From: Spirochaetota bacterium
GTDB taxonomy: Bacteria; Spirochaetota; B62-G9
DNA length: 19,119 nucleotides
Direction of reading: 5' to 3'
Assembly (NCBI GenBank): GCA_026990615.1
Contig: JALXDB010000264.1
Span: 1-19,119, forward strand
Made by a program: the position numbers and the translations under genes. Within the stretch, counting starts at the first letter, position 1; the number at the start of each line of letters is the position of its first letter. The notes below the pieces were generated by a model. The model was given only the letters and a program-made list of their open reading frames with translations, was not told the origin of the DNA and did not search any database. Shown here piece after piece: positions 1 to 7,237 of this stretch.

Positions 1-1
1 A

Positions 2-364
2 AACATTGACGGGGAAAAATTTCAGCACGCCTTATGCAATATTATATCAAATTCTATAAAGTTCTCCCCTCCTGATAAACGAATATTTTTATCCATACAT
101 CCATATAAAACCGGCAGATCAGACGATAATATGCTGCTCATAGAAGTCAGAGACGAAAGAATTGGAATTTCAAAAGACTCACTGGAAAAAACATTTGATC
201 CCTCCAAACAGAGAGAAAAGGTAAATCCGAGGGAGTATTCAAAAAAAAGGCTGTGGCTGGAAATTTCTAAAAAACTCATAGAACTGCACGGAGGAAAAAT
301 CTGGGCGGAAAGTGGTGGCATAAATAAAGGAAGCAGTTTTAAAATACTGCTCCCTATCAAATAA
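2..364 (+). CDS. C-terminal part of a sensor histidine kinase with a degenerate ATP-binding domain (5' end outside window)
   Basis: The open frame enters from the left edge and ends at TAA 362-364, giving 120 visible residues. They align along a HATPase_c domain: an N-box (HALCNIISNSIKFS), a G1 region, an F-box position, a G2 region followed by ISKKLIELHGGKIWAES, and a final GSSFKILLPI strand. That last part is very typical of HisKA-HATPase kinases. However, the G1 box reads DERIGI instead of DTGIGI, and the G2 box reads SKKRLWLEI where GGTGLGLAI is expected, so the ATP-lid glycines are gone. Several changes need only single base substitutions (GGG to AGG, GGG to TGG). The frame is intact, so this is either a pseudokinase or a gene in early decay. 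The phospho-acceptor and sensor regions lie outside the window. Family assignment is secure; loss of kinase activity is inferred. Confidence 0.8.
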   Translation, partial: NIDGEKFQHALCNIISNSIKFSPPDKRIFLSIHPYKTGRSDDNMLLIEVRDERIGISKDSLEKTFDPSKQREKVNPREYSKKRLWLEISKKLIELHGGKIWAESGGINKGSSFKILLPIK

Positions 365-755
365 ATAATCCCATTAAGGCATCTTATCCAAAATGGCGTG
401 ACCATACAACGAAATACCTTTTAATCCATTCTCCCTAAAACCATCTCTATTTTTAATTGAATAAAAAGCAACTTGGTACTCTTGAAAAAATAATCTGACC
501 CCGCTAAACTCAATTTTAATATAAATCCTATCTGGTAAATACAATCAAACCTACCCTTAAGAAGACATAAATGCTTTAAAACAAGCCAGATTACTTAAAG
601 AATTATTGCAAACATTCAAAAAAACCGTGTATGGCAGATCAAATCGCATAATTAATCTTTAATTTTTAAACCTAATTTCTAAACAGAAGTTTCATGTAGA
701 TTTTTTATCCTGGCTATATAAGCCACATTGGAAAGCAAATATCAAAATAATTATC

Positions 756-783
756 TTGACTTTATTTACAATTTTTATAAATT
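756..783 (+). promoter_or_regulatory. Possible sigma-70 type promoter for the phosphate-transport operon
   Basis: TTGACT (756-761) matches five of six bases of the -35 consensus. With a 16-base spacer the -10 position reads TAAATT (778-783), four of six. TATAAA at 776-781 is a better hexamer, but its 14-base spacer is too short. The start codon at 848 leaves a leader of roughly 55-60 bases. The assignment rests on sequence match alone in very AT-rich DNA and is weak. An alternative is TTACCA (791-796) with TATTAT (815-820), 18 bases apart. Confidence 0.35.
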
Positions 784-808
784 GATAATTTTACCATATC
801 TATTTTTG

Positions 809-846
809 TTAAGATATTATTAAGAATAGGTTAATGGTGGTTAACA
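809..846 (+). promoter_or_regulatory. Four helically phased TTAANN direct repeats (PhoP-box-like) ahead of the phosphate transporter
   Basis: TTAAGA (809-814), TTAAGA (820-825), TTAATG (831-836) and TTAACA (841-846) start 11, 11 and 10 bases apart, about one helical turn each. Direct TTAACA-like repeats with an 11-base period are the known PhoP-box layout of Bacillus phosphate regulons. The proteobacterial Pho box also uses 11-base spacing but a different hexamer. Position upstream of a phosphate transporter fits, but the repeats run into the ribosome-binding site, which suggests repression rather than activation. In AT-rich DNA part of this could be chance. Confidence 0.35.
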
Positions 847-847
847 A

Positions 848-1858
848 ATGACTACAGCATTCCTTATAACATCTATTGTACTCATACTGATATTCTCTCT
901 CACAAACGGGATGAAAGACGGCTCAAATGTTATGGCAACTGCAGTAGCTTCCCGTTCTATACAGAGAAAATACGCACTTATAATTGTTTCCATTGCGGAA
1001 TTTTCAGGTCCATTTATATTCGGGACTCCCGTGGCTCAAACCGTAGCAAAGGGAATAATTAATGTCGATATTCTTCCGGGTGGTACCGAATCGGTTCTGC
1101 TTATATTGAGCGGTATAATAGGAGCAATATTCTGGAACTTTCTAACATGGGTTTTAAGAATGCCCACCAGTTCTTCATTTGCCCTTGTTGGAGGATTAAT
1201 AGGTCCTGTTCTGTATAAATACAGAATGGACGCTATACCCTGGAAGATATTTTTGATAAAGGTAATAGGGGCTATGTTTCTGTCCCCGGTATTAGGTATT
1301 GTTGTTGGCTATCTGACATACAAAACTCTTTCGGCAATTCTCAGAAATGCCCCTCTTAAAATATCAAAAGTGATTAAAAGAGTTCAGATAGGAAGCCTTA
1401 TATTTTTAGGATTAAACCACGGAAACAACGACTCTCAAAAGGCTATGGGGATAATCGCCCTGCAGTTGTATCTGGCCGGGGTTTCGGACGATATAAACAT
1501 ATACACATGGATTATTCTTGTCAGCATCTCCTGTCTAACAATAGGGATCTCCCTCGGAGGAACCAAAATAATAAAAACTGTTGGATACAAGATATTTAAA
1601 ATAAGGCCCCTCCATTCATTTTCATCGCAGCTTTCAGCTTCAGCTCTGCTGCTATTCTCCAATCTGTTCGGGGCTCCTGTTAGCACTACACAGATTATAA
1701 GTTCATCAGTAGTCGGGGTGGGAAGCGCCTACAGATCAAAAGGGGTAAAATGGTCGCTCATAATAACCATAGTGTGGAGCTGGCTGCTTACCATACCTCT
1801 TGCGGGTTTAGTTTCCGCAGGATTTTTCATCCTTTTAAAATATATATTTTTAACATAA
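848..1858 (+). CDS. pit: PiT-family inorganic phosphate transporter
   Basis: This is a 336-residue membrane protein, hydrophobic along most of its length with about eight to ten possible membrane segments. It shows the inverted-repeat signature pairs of the PiT family. The first half has NGMKDGSNVMATAV (20-33) and MPTSSSFALVGG (105-116); the second half has HGNNDSQKAMGII (191-203) and PVSTTQIISSSVVG (277-290). PiT proteins move phosphate, often as a metal-phosphate complex, across the inner membrane using the H+ or Na+ gradient. Two positions commonly His in bacterial relatives (SSSH, STTH) are Phe and Gln here. GGTGG at 836-840 lies seven bases before the ATG. The next gene begins 17 bases after the stop and encodes the usual DUF47 partner, so the two form an operon. 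Low-affinity phosphate uptake is the likely role; another anion cannot be excluded. Confidence 0.92.
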   Translation: MTTAFLITSIVLILIFSLTNGMKDGSNVMATAVASRSIQRKYALIIVSIAEFSGPFIFGTPVAQTVAKGIINVDILPGGTESVLLILSGIIGAIFWNFLTWVLRMPTSSSFALVGGLIGPVLYKYRMDAIPWKIFLIKVIGAMFLSPVLGIVVGYLTYKTLSAILRNAPLKISKVIKRVQIGSLIFLGLNHGNNDSQKAMGIIALQLYLAGVSDDINIYTWIILVSISCLTIGISLGGTKIIKTVGYKIFKIRPLHSFSSQLSASALLLFSNLFGAPVSTTQIISSSVVGVGSAYRSKGVKWSLIITIVWSWLLTIPLAGLVSAGFFILLKYIFLT

Positions 1859-1875
1859 TTCTGTGAGGTGAAGCT

Positions 1876-2490
1876 ATGGGATTAAAACTATTTGGTACAA
1901 AAAAGGTCGATTTTTACACTCTTTTAGAACAGCATGCCCAGAAGGTTTACGAAGCCTACAAAAAACTGGTAATATACTTTGATAAAAAGGATCCAGAGGC
2001 CTCGGAGGATATCTATTTTCTCGAAAGAGAAGCCGATGATCTAAGAAGAATAGTAATAGACAGATTAAACCACACCCTGATAACCCCCTTTGACAGAGAG
2101 GATATATTTACTCTCTCAAGGGCTATCGACGATATAATTGATGCGGCAAAAAGCACGGTAGAGGAGATTAAAATATTCCATATCGAACCCACGAAAGAAC
2201 TTCTTATGATGGCTAAGGTTCTTCGCGAGGGGACACTCGAAATATACGATGCACTTCGCAATCTCAAGGAGAATCCCAATGTTGCAATGGAACATGCAAA
2301 AAGGGCAAAGGCCACAGAAAATCAGATGAACCTTGTGTATCTTGAATCCCTGGCAGAGCTCTTCGATGATGAGAATAACACAACATCGTATATGATGAAG
2401 ATGCGGGAGCTTTACCGTCACCTGAAGAGATCAGCCGATAGCTGCGATGATGCTGCAAATGTTATATCAGATATAATAGTTAAAGAATAA
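1876..2490 (+). CDS. DUF47 / PhoU-like accessory protein of the PiT transporter
   Basis: The protein has 204 residues, the usual length for DUF47, and is predicted to be all helical and cytoplasmic. It carries the family's ITPFDREDIFTLSRAIDDIIDA segment region (about 70-91), acidic pairs in FLEREADDLRR (about 48-58), and a closing helix with HLKRSADSCDDAANVISDIIVK (from about 182). PhoU-like proteins have two three-helix bundles with E/DxxxD metal-binding motifs, and DUF47 members are regularly encoded beside pit genes, where they are thought to control or assist transport. GAGGTG at 1865-1870 precedes the ATG by five bases. The gene is co-transcribed with the transporter. It converges on the kinase gene at 2529, leaving only 38 bases, in which no clear terminator hairpin is visible. 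Confidence 0.92.
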   Translation: MGLKLFGTKKVDFYTLLEQHAQKVYEAYKKLVIYFDKKDPEASEDIYFLEREADDLRRIVIDRLNHTLITPFDREDIFTLSRAIDDIIDAAKSTVEEIKIFHIEPTKELLMMAKVLREGTLEIYDALRNLKENPNVAMEHAKRAKATENQMNLVYLESLAELFDDENNTTSYMMKMRELYRHLKRSADSCDDAANVISDIIVKE

Positions 2491-2528
2491 AAGGGGCAGA
2501 GCTAAACCAATTTTTTAAGAACTGAAAC

Positions 2529-4664
2529 TTAATTGTTATATATCTCAAGCACGTTAAACAGATCCTTTGACGAGAATGGCTTCTGTAAAAAATATATCTC
2601 GTTTTTCTTAATAAACTCAAGATCAAATCTATCATCAGTATATCCGCTCATTACAATTGCCTTTAGTTCTGGATCATGTTCTTTCACCCTTTTTATAAGG
2701 TCAATTCCCGTAATATCGGGAGTTATAATATCTGTTATCAAACACGCAATCTCTTCTTTTTTACTCAGAAATATTTCAAGGGCTTTTCTGGCACTCGGTG
2801 TATCTATAATCTTAAATCCATATCTAGTTAGTATTCTCTTAATATAATTCCTCACCTTTTCATCATCTTCAACCAGAAGGACCTTTTTATCTCCCTTTAC
2901 TTTTATCTTTCCCATCCCTTCTCTACCTGCCATTTTTGATTCAGAATAATTACCGCACTGTGAACTCTTATCCTCTTCTCCTTCATCAGAAGTTATCAGA
3001 GGAAAATAAATAGAAAAACGTGTGCCCTTTCCGATCTGGCTATCAACCTCTATCCACCCCCCATGCTGCTCAACAATCCCGTATACAATTGAAAGCCCTA
3101 AACCAGTTCCTTTATCTTTCCCTTTAGTTGTATAAAATGGCTCAAAGATATGTCGCTTTGTTTCTTCGTCCATACCGTGTCCGGTATCCTCGATTTTCAT
3201 ACACATCATACGGCCGCTCTTGGCGTTTACATTTCTGCCTGCATAATTATCATCAATGTAAACTTCGGCTGTCCTTATTGTAATCTCTCCACCTCCGGGC
3301 ATAGCATCTATCGCATTTACCACAAGGTTTAGTATTATCTGCTCAATCTGGCTTTTGTCGGCCATTATATCACCGATATGCTTATCAAGTTCAATTCTCA
3401 ATCTTATGTCTTCTCCAATTAATCTCTGTAACATCGTTTTCAAATTTTTGATAACTCTGTTTATATTAAGCCTTCTGATAGACAGAACCTGTTTCCTGCT
3501 TAGAGCAAGCAGTTGATTTATAAGCTCTGTAGCCCTGATCGTAGCATCCCTTATCTCTTTTAGATACTCTCTTTTGCATTCGGTATAATCATCTTGGGCT
3601 ATCAGGAGCTCCGTGTATCCTATGATTGGCGTCAAAAGATTATTAAAATCATGAACAATTCCACCGGCAAACCTGCCGATAGCCTCCATTTTCTGGGATT
3701 GCAGTAGCTGTTCCTGAAGGTTTTTTCTCTCCTCCTCCAGTCTCTTCTTTTCTGTTATATCCGTAACAAAACCAAGTGAAGCCGGCTTGCCTCTGTATAT
3801 GACCCTGACAGCGCTCACCTCGCCGTATATCAACCTGTTGTACTTTGTTATTATCCTGATCTCATAAGGGGGAATAATTTCTCCTTTCATTCTTCTATGA
3901 TGGAATCTGATCACCTTGTATTTATCATCAGGATGAACAAGAACCAAAAATGAGCTTCCTATTAATTCTTTCTCATCATAGCCTGTTACCCTTGAAAACT
4001 CCCTGTTGTAGTACACTATCTTCTCATCCTGAACAATTAGAATCATCTGACCGGCATTTTCAATAAGGGATTTATACATGTTTTTTGACTCGACAAGGTC
4101 TTCTTTTAGCTTTCTCTGGAGCTTTATCTCCTCATTCAAACGAAGATTTATATACTTGAGCTTTTCAGTTCTCTCTTTTATTCTCTCTTCCAATCTTTCT
4201 CTAGCCCTTTTCAGACTTTGCTCGTTACTTTCTATATTATTTAAAAGAAAGTTGATTCCATTCTTCAAACTTGCAATTTCGTCTTTACCGTTAATTTCTA
4301 TACGTCTGTTAAACTCCCGCCTGTTTGCTATTTCTCGAACATTAAGTATCAAATGCTTTAACCTCCTTATTACAAGCATCCTTATAGAAAAAAAGAACAG
4401 GAGAGAAAAAAAACTCCCTGTTATAATAAATACAATAAGATGCAACCTTTTAAATTGAAAAAGTATATCATTTTCAATCCTCTCTGCATTGATTAAGAAT
4501 GAAGGAGTTTTTGAATGTATTGTGTATAATTTGACCAGTTTTTCATGGCTTTTTGTTAAGATAGTTTTATCCATATGATAAATAACAAAAAGCATTAATA
4601 CAACTATTGCAATAAAAATGATTCCACCCTTTAGAGATACCAGAAAAAATTTTCTGCCTGACAT
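2529..4664 (-). CDS. Membrane-bound hybrid histidine kinase: TM-TM-HAMP-PAS-HisKA-HATPase-REC
   Basis: The 711 residues contain, in order: a membrane helix (about 13-30), a short external loop of about 40 residues, a second helix (75-98), a HAMP linker (99-147), a charged coiled coil (148-192), a PAS domain (193-307), HisKA with FAGGIVHDFNN and phospho-acceptor His338, HATPase_c with intact N-box (NLVVNAIDAM), G1 (DTGHGM 493-498) and G2 (GTGLGL 519-524), and a C-terminal receiver (594-708). The receiver has acidic residues 599-601, phospho-acceptor Asp645, Ser673 and Lys695. The external loop is too small for a normal ligand domain, so the PAS may be the main sensor. The partner is unknown; no output regulator lies directly beside it. 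GGGGG at 4673-4677 precedes the ATG by eight bases. A strong terminator separates it from the upstream receptor gene, so it needs read-through or its own promoter, which I could not find. Confidence 0.93.
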   Translation of the reverse strand: MSGRKFFLVSLKGGIIFIAIVVLMLFVIYHMDKTILTKSHEKLVKLYTIHSKTPSFLINAERIENDILFQFKRLHLIVFIITGSFFSLLFFFSIRMLVIRRLKHLILNVREIANRREFNRRIEINGKDEIASLKNGINFLLNNIESNEQSLKRARERLEERIKERTEKLKYINLRLNEEIKLQRKLKEDLVESKNMYKSLIENAGQMILIVQDEKIVYYNREFSRVTGYDEKELIGSSFLVLVHPDDKYKVIRFHHRRMKGEIIPPYEIRIITKYNRLIYGEVSAVRVIYRGKPASLGFVTDITEKKRLEEERKNLQEQLLQSQKMEAIGRFAGGIVHDFNNLLTPIIGYTELLIAQDDYTECKREYLKEIRDATIRATELINQLLALSRKQVLSIRRLNINRVIKNLKTMLQRLIGEDIRLRIELDKHIGDIMADKSQIEQIILNLVVNAIDAMPGGGEITIRTAEVYIDDNYAGRNVNAKSGRMMCMKIEDTGHGMDEETKRHIFEPFYTTKGKDKGTGLGLSIVYGIVEQHGGWIEVDSQIGKGTRFSIYFPLITSDEGEEDKSSQCGNYSESKMAGREGMGKIKVKGDKKVLLVEDDEKVRNYIKRILTRYGFKIIDTPSARKALEIFLSKKEEIACLITDIITPDITGIDLIKRVKEHDPELKAIVMSGYTDDRFDLEFIKKNEIYFLQKPFSSKDLFNVLEIYNN

Positions 4665-4705
4665 AAGTTCAGCCCCCGATTTCTAATTAATAAATAAAAA
4701 ATATC

Positions 4706-4755
4706 AAAAAAATGCGGACCGCCCGAACCCTGTTTCCTCTTGACGGACGATCCGC
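4706..4755 (-). terminator. Strong intrinsic terminator after the HBM-type chemoreceptor gene
   Basis: Read on the minus strand, 4755-4744 pairs fully with 4725-4714: a 12-base-pair stem including two G-U pairs, GC-rich in otherwise AT-rich DNA. It encloses an 18-base loop (4743-4726) and is followed by ATTTTTTT. It begins 18 bases after the receptor stop codon and ends about 40 bases before the kinase start, so it should end most transcripts between the two genes. The loop is longer than is usual for a simple terminator. Confidence 0.85.
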
Positions 4756-4773
4756 AGAAAACAGCTCTATACT

Positions 4774-6969
4774 TCAAGCAACTTCTATTATACTTTCATT
4801 AATACTATCCTTTCTACAGCTCACTACATTTCCTGAGCTTTCTTCCAAGGGCCTGCTGTCTATTTGTTCATTGCTCTTCTCAACCTCTTTTTTTATCTTG
4901 CTATCTGATTTTTCGTCCTTTTTTTCTAATCTGCTAAGGTCAAGCTTGAACTTTGCAGATAGTGCCTGCAGTTCCTGGGCCATACCGGAAAGCTGCTCCG
5001 TAGAAGCTGCCATCTCCTCGGCAGATGCTGCTGCCTCCTGTGTAATGCCATTAAGGCTTTCTATAGCTTTGGATACATGTTTTGCGTTTACTGACTGTTC
5101 TTCTGTAGCAGCGCTTATTGACTGACTCATTTCATTAATATTTTCCAGAGCCCTGCTCATCTCACGAAGGGCAAGATTCTGCTGTTCAATTGCGTCTCTG
5201 AGGTTATTCATAAGTTCAATTGTTTTGTTTGCTCCATTCATTATCTCTTCCATTGCATATCCGGCTTTTTGTCCTTTAAGGACACCGGAGGAAACAGCTC
5301 TCTCGCTCTCCTCTATGAGCTCGATAATCTCCTTAGTTGACATGGCACTTCTATCGGCAAGTTTTGAAATTTCATCGGCCACAACCGCAAAGCCCCTTCC
5401 ATGCTCCCCGGCTCGAGCCGCCTCGATAGAGGCATTTAAAGCAAGAAGGTTAGTTTGATCAGCGATCTCAGAGATTACACCTGCAATACCGGATATTTTT
5501 TTCGAGTTTTCAGCCATCTTCGATATAGCATCAATTACCTCGCGGACCTTTTCTGTTCCTACCCTTGAATTTTTAACAGATTCATTTGTAATATCCATTA
5601 CCTGTGTCAGGGCCGAATTAACATTGTCTATCATCTGACCCATTTGCTGCATGCTGCTCGACATCTCCTCCACAGCCGCCGTTTGCGTCTGGGCATGATC
5701 TGCAACCTGTTCTATAGAAGCGGATAGCTCTTCTATAGATGCACTGGTTTCTTCCAGTGTTGATGCCTGACTCTGAGCTCCTTCCGATATCATCTGTGTT
5801 GTTGAAGCAAGCTCTTCACCCGAGGTTGCTACCTGTTCAGATCCATCCTGTATTTGAAGTACCATTTCGTGGAGGTCTTCGGACATGGCATTCAGCGTAG
5901 AAACCAGTCTACCCACTTCATTGTTCTGATCCAGCTCCATTTTAACAGTTAAATCTCCATTTGCTATAGATTCGGCAAACTCGATAGACCTGTTTATCGG
6001 TTTTGTTACAGAATTGGTGATCAATAGAGCCAGTAAGACCCCAAGTATAAGTGCAGCTCCTGAAACACCAAACATTATTTTCATTGCATTTTTACTTACA
6101 AGTTCAATATCTCCTTCGGAAAATTTTATTAGATTTTCCCCTATATCGACAATTTTAGCTGACTGAGCTTTGAGGTTGCTTTTAATTTTTGACTGTTTGA
6201 TAAACTGATCATGATACTGCTTACCGTAAATAACATACTGATTTATTATGCTGTTCATTTTCTGTGCTCCGCCATATAGGCTACTGTTAGAACTAACATA
6301 ATTTGTCCATTTCTTTATTCCTGCTGAGATATCACCGGCTCCCCTGTTAAAAATATTCCAGCTATTTTCATCCCTGGTTGATACAAACCTTTCCCCGGCC
6401 AGGGTCATAATCAGAAACTTAAGCCTAACATCCTCGTTCAGATTGTCATAGGCCTTTTGCCAGAAAAGGTCTTTTTTATTCACACGTTTGTTGACAACAT
6501 CTATCTTTGGCTTTAACGTATACCTGATAATCTTTTCGGCCTCTTTGTCAAAATCAGATGCAAATTCTCTCCATTTTTTACCGTACTTTACTGTTTCATC
6601 GTTTATAGCCACATATCTTCTGAACTCTGATTCATATGTATTTAAAGCTTCAAGAACAGTATTCATCTGGTTAATTCTCTCCTCATTTGCCACTCCTCCT
6701 TTCATGCTGTTCACTCTGCTTCTAATAACTCCTATCAGCCTTTTAACCTCATCTCTACTCCAGTTTGTACCGTAGGCAATATATTCACTCTCAAGAACAA
6801 TCATCTCATTCAGGTCATTTCCAAATCTCTGTATTTCACCGATTGTAGCAACAGACTGCTTCAGGCTCCTTATACTGTAGAAGCTCATATAAGAGATCAG
6901 CATACCAAAAGCAATAACAATAAGAAAACCTGATAGTATCTTTCCCCTCAAGCTCATGTTTTTAAACAT
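4774..6969 (-). CDS. Methyl-accepting chemotaxis protein with large helical (HBM-like) sensor domain
   Basis: From the chosen start the protein has 731 residues: a membrane helix (9-30), a periplasmic region of about 265 residues that looks all-helical, a second membrane helix (297-318), HAMP (319-372), and a long cytoplasmic coiled coil. The conserved signalling tip runs from about 500 to 540 ([20 protein letters not shown] and what follows). The sensor size and helical character suit the helical bimodular (HBM) domain, known in receptors for organic acids, but this is a length-and-pattern judgement. The last 55 residues are charged and show no CheR-tethering NWETF-type pentapeptide. An earlier ATG at 7014 is rejected: it falls on the predicted sigma-54 transcription start, while the ATG at 6969 has GGGGGG (6977-6982) seven bases upstream. 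The sigma-54 activator gene lies immediately upstream, suggesting that it controls this receptor. Confidence 0.93.
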   Translation of the reverse strand: MFKNMSLRGKILSGFLIVIAFGMLISYMSFYSIRSLKQSVATIGEIQRFGNDLNEMIVLESEYIAYGTNWSRDEVKRLIGVIRSRVNSMKGGVANEERINQMNTVLEALNTYESEFRRYVAINDETVKYGKKWREFASDFDKEAEKIIRYTLKPKIDVVNKRVNKKDLFWQKAYDNLNEDVRLKFLIMTLAGERFVSTRDENSWNIFNRGAGDISAGIKKWTNYVSSNSSLYGGAQKMNSIINQYVIYGKQYHDQFIKQSKIKSNLKAQSAKIVDIGENLIKFSEGDIELVSKNAMKIMFGVSGAALILGVLLALLITNSVTKPINRSIEFAESIANGDLTVKMELDQNNEVGRLVSTLNAMSEDLHEMVLQIQDGSEQVATSGEELASTTQMISEGAQSQASTLEETSASIEELSASIEQVADHAQTQTAAVEEMSSSMQQMGQMIDNVNSALTQVMDITNESVKNSRVGTEKVREVIDAISKMAENSKKISGIAGVISEIADQTNLLALNASIEAARAGEHGRGFAVVADEISKLADRSAMSTKEIIELIEESERAVSSGVLKGQKAGYAMEEIMNGANKTIELMNNLRDAIEQQNLALREMSRALENINEMSQSISAATEEQSVNAKHVSKAIESLNGITQEAAASAEEMAASTEQLSGMAQELQALSAKFKLDLSRLEKKDEKSDSKIKKEVEKSNEQIDSRPLEESSGNVVSCRKDSINESIIEVA

Positions 6970-7024
6970 ATTACAGCCCCCCAAACATGGATTAATTATT
7001 TTAATAAAAAACAACTAATCTATG

Positions 7025-7040
7025 AGCAAAAATTATGCCT
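7025..7040 (-). promoter_or_regulatory. Sigma-54 promoter for the HBM-type chemoreceptor
   Basis: On the minus strand the site reads AGGCATAATTTTTGCT. Against TGGCACGNNNNTTGCW this matches 9 of 12 defined bases, including the essential GG and GC with exactly ten bases between them. The predicted transcription start is near 7014, giving a leader of about 45 bases to the ATG at 6969 with its strong ribosome-binding site. The next gene upstream encodes an NtrC-type activator with the sigma-54-contacting GAFTGA loop, which supports the call. Genome-wide sigma-54 content is not visible here. Confidence 0.72.
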
Positions 7041-7181
7041 TTTACATGCTCCATTCATAAGAAGATCTTTAGAAACCGCAATAAATACCATTAATTAATT
7101 GTGTGTTAAAGAATTAGGCAGGGACTCTTTTATTTAAAGGAAGATGCTCAAACGAAAGAGAAAATTGGACTGTTGCAAATC

Positions 7182-7221
7182 TGTTTCATATATGTTTCAT
7201 CAATATTTCACAAATGAAACA
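7182..7221 (-). promoter_or_regulatory. Phased TGTTTCAT repeats, likely upstream activator sites for the sigma-54 promoter
   Basis: Written on the plus strand, TGTTTCAT (7182-7189), TGTTTCAT (7193-7200) and TATTTCAC (7204-7211) start exactly 11 bases apart, and an inverted copy ATGAAACA follows at 7214-7221. The last two make a dyad, TATTTCA-caaa-TGAAACA. The array lies about 170-205 bases upstream of the predicted start near 7014, the usual distance for enhancer sites of NtrC-type activators. Such activators carry Fis-type helix-turn-helix domains and bind dyads as dimers. The neighbouring regulator is the obvious candidate to bind here. Confidence 0.6.
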
Positions 7222-7237
7222 AATTAAACAATCTAAG

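Larger units (their letters stand above)
365..847. other. 483-base region without a gene; promoter and repeats near its right end
   Basis: No frame here has coding character or a ribosome-binding site on either strand, and stops are frequent. Three things can be pointed to: a GC-richer island at 489-505 reading AATAATCTGACCCCGCT within AT-rich DNA; a -35-like TTGACT at 756-761; and four spaced TTAA motifs at 809-846 just before the phosphate transporter. No terminator hairpin is evident after the kinase fragment. The remainder is AT-rich sequence in which I recognise nothing. Confidence 0.6.

Noticed and set aside
22..405. A 127-codon minus-strand frame opposite the kinase fragment
   Set aside because: The plus-strand frame there aligns along a HATPase domain; the reverse frame has no recognisable features and is a shadow.
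632..648. TGGCAG...CGCA on the plus strand, resembling a sigma-54 promoter
   Set aside because: There are 11 bases between GG and GC instead of the required 10, and it lies about 200 bases before the nearest start codon.
2491..2528. Possible bidirectional terminator between the convergent DUF47 and hybrid kinase genes
   Set aside because: I could not build a GC-containing hairpin with a T-tract in these 38 bases.
4712..5125. Open plus-strand frames opposite the chemoreceptor genes (also around 11994-12317 and 12390-12791)
   Set aside because: They are Ser/Leu-rich mirror images of the helical, Glu/Ala-rich receptor genes, with no ribosome-binding site or recognisable domain.
6970..7014. Longer N-terminus for the HBM-type chemoreceptor starting at 7014
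   Set aside because: It has no ribosome-binding site and coincides with the predicted transcription start, whereas the ATG at 6969 has an ideal G-rich site and a conventional membrane-helix start.
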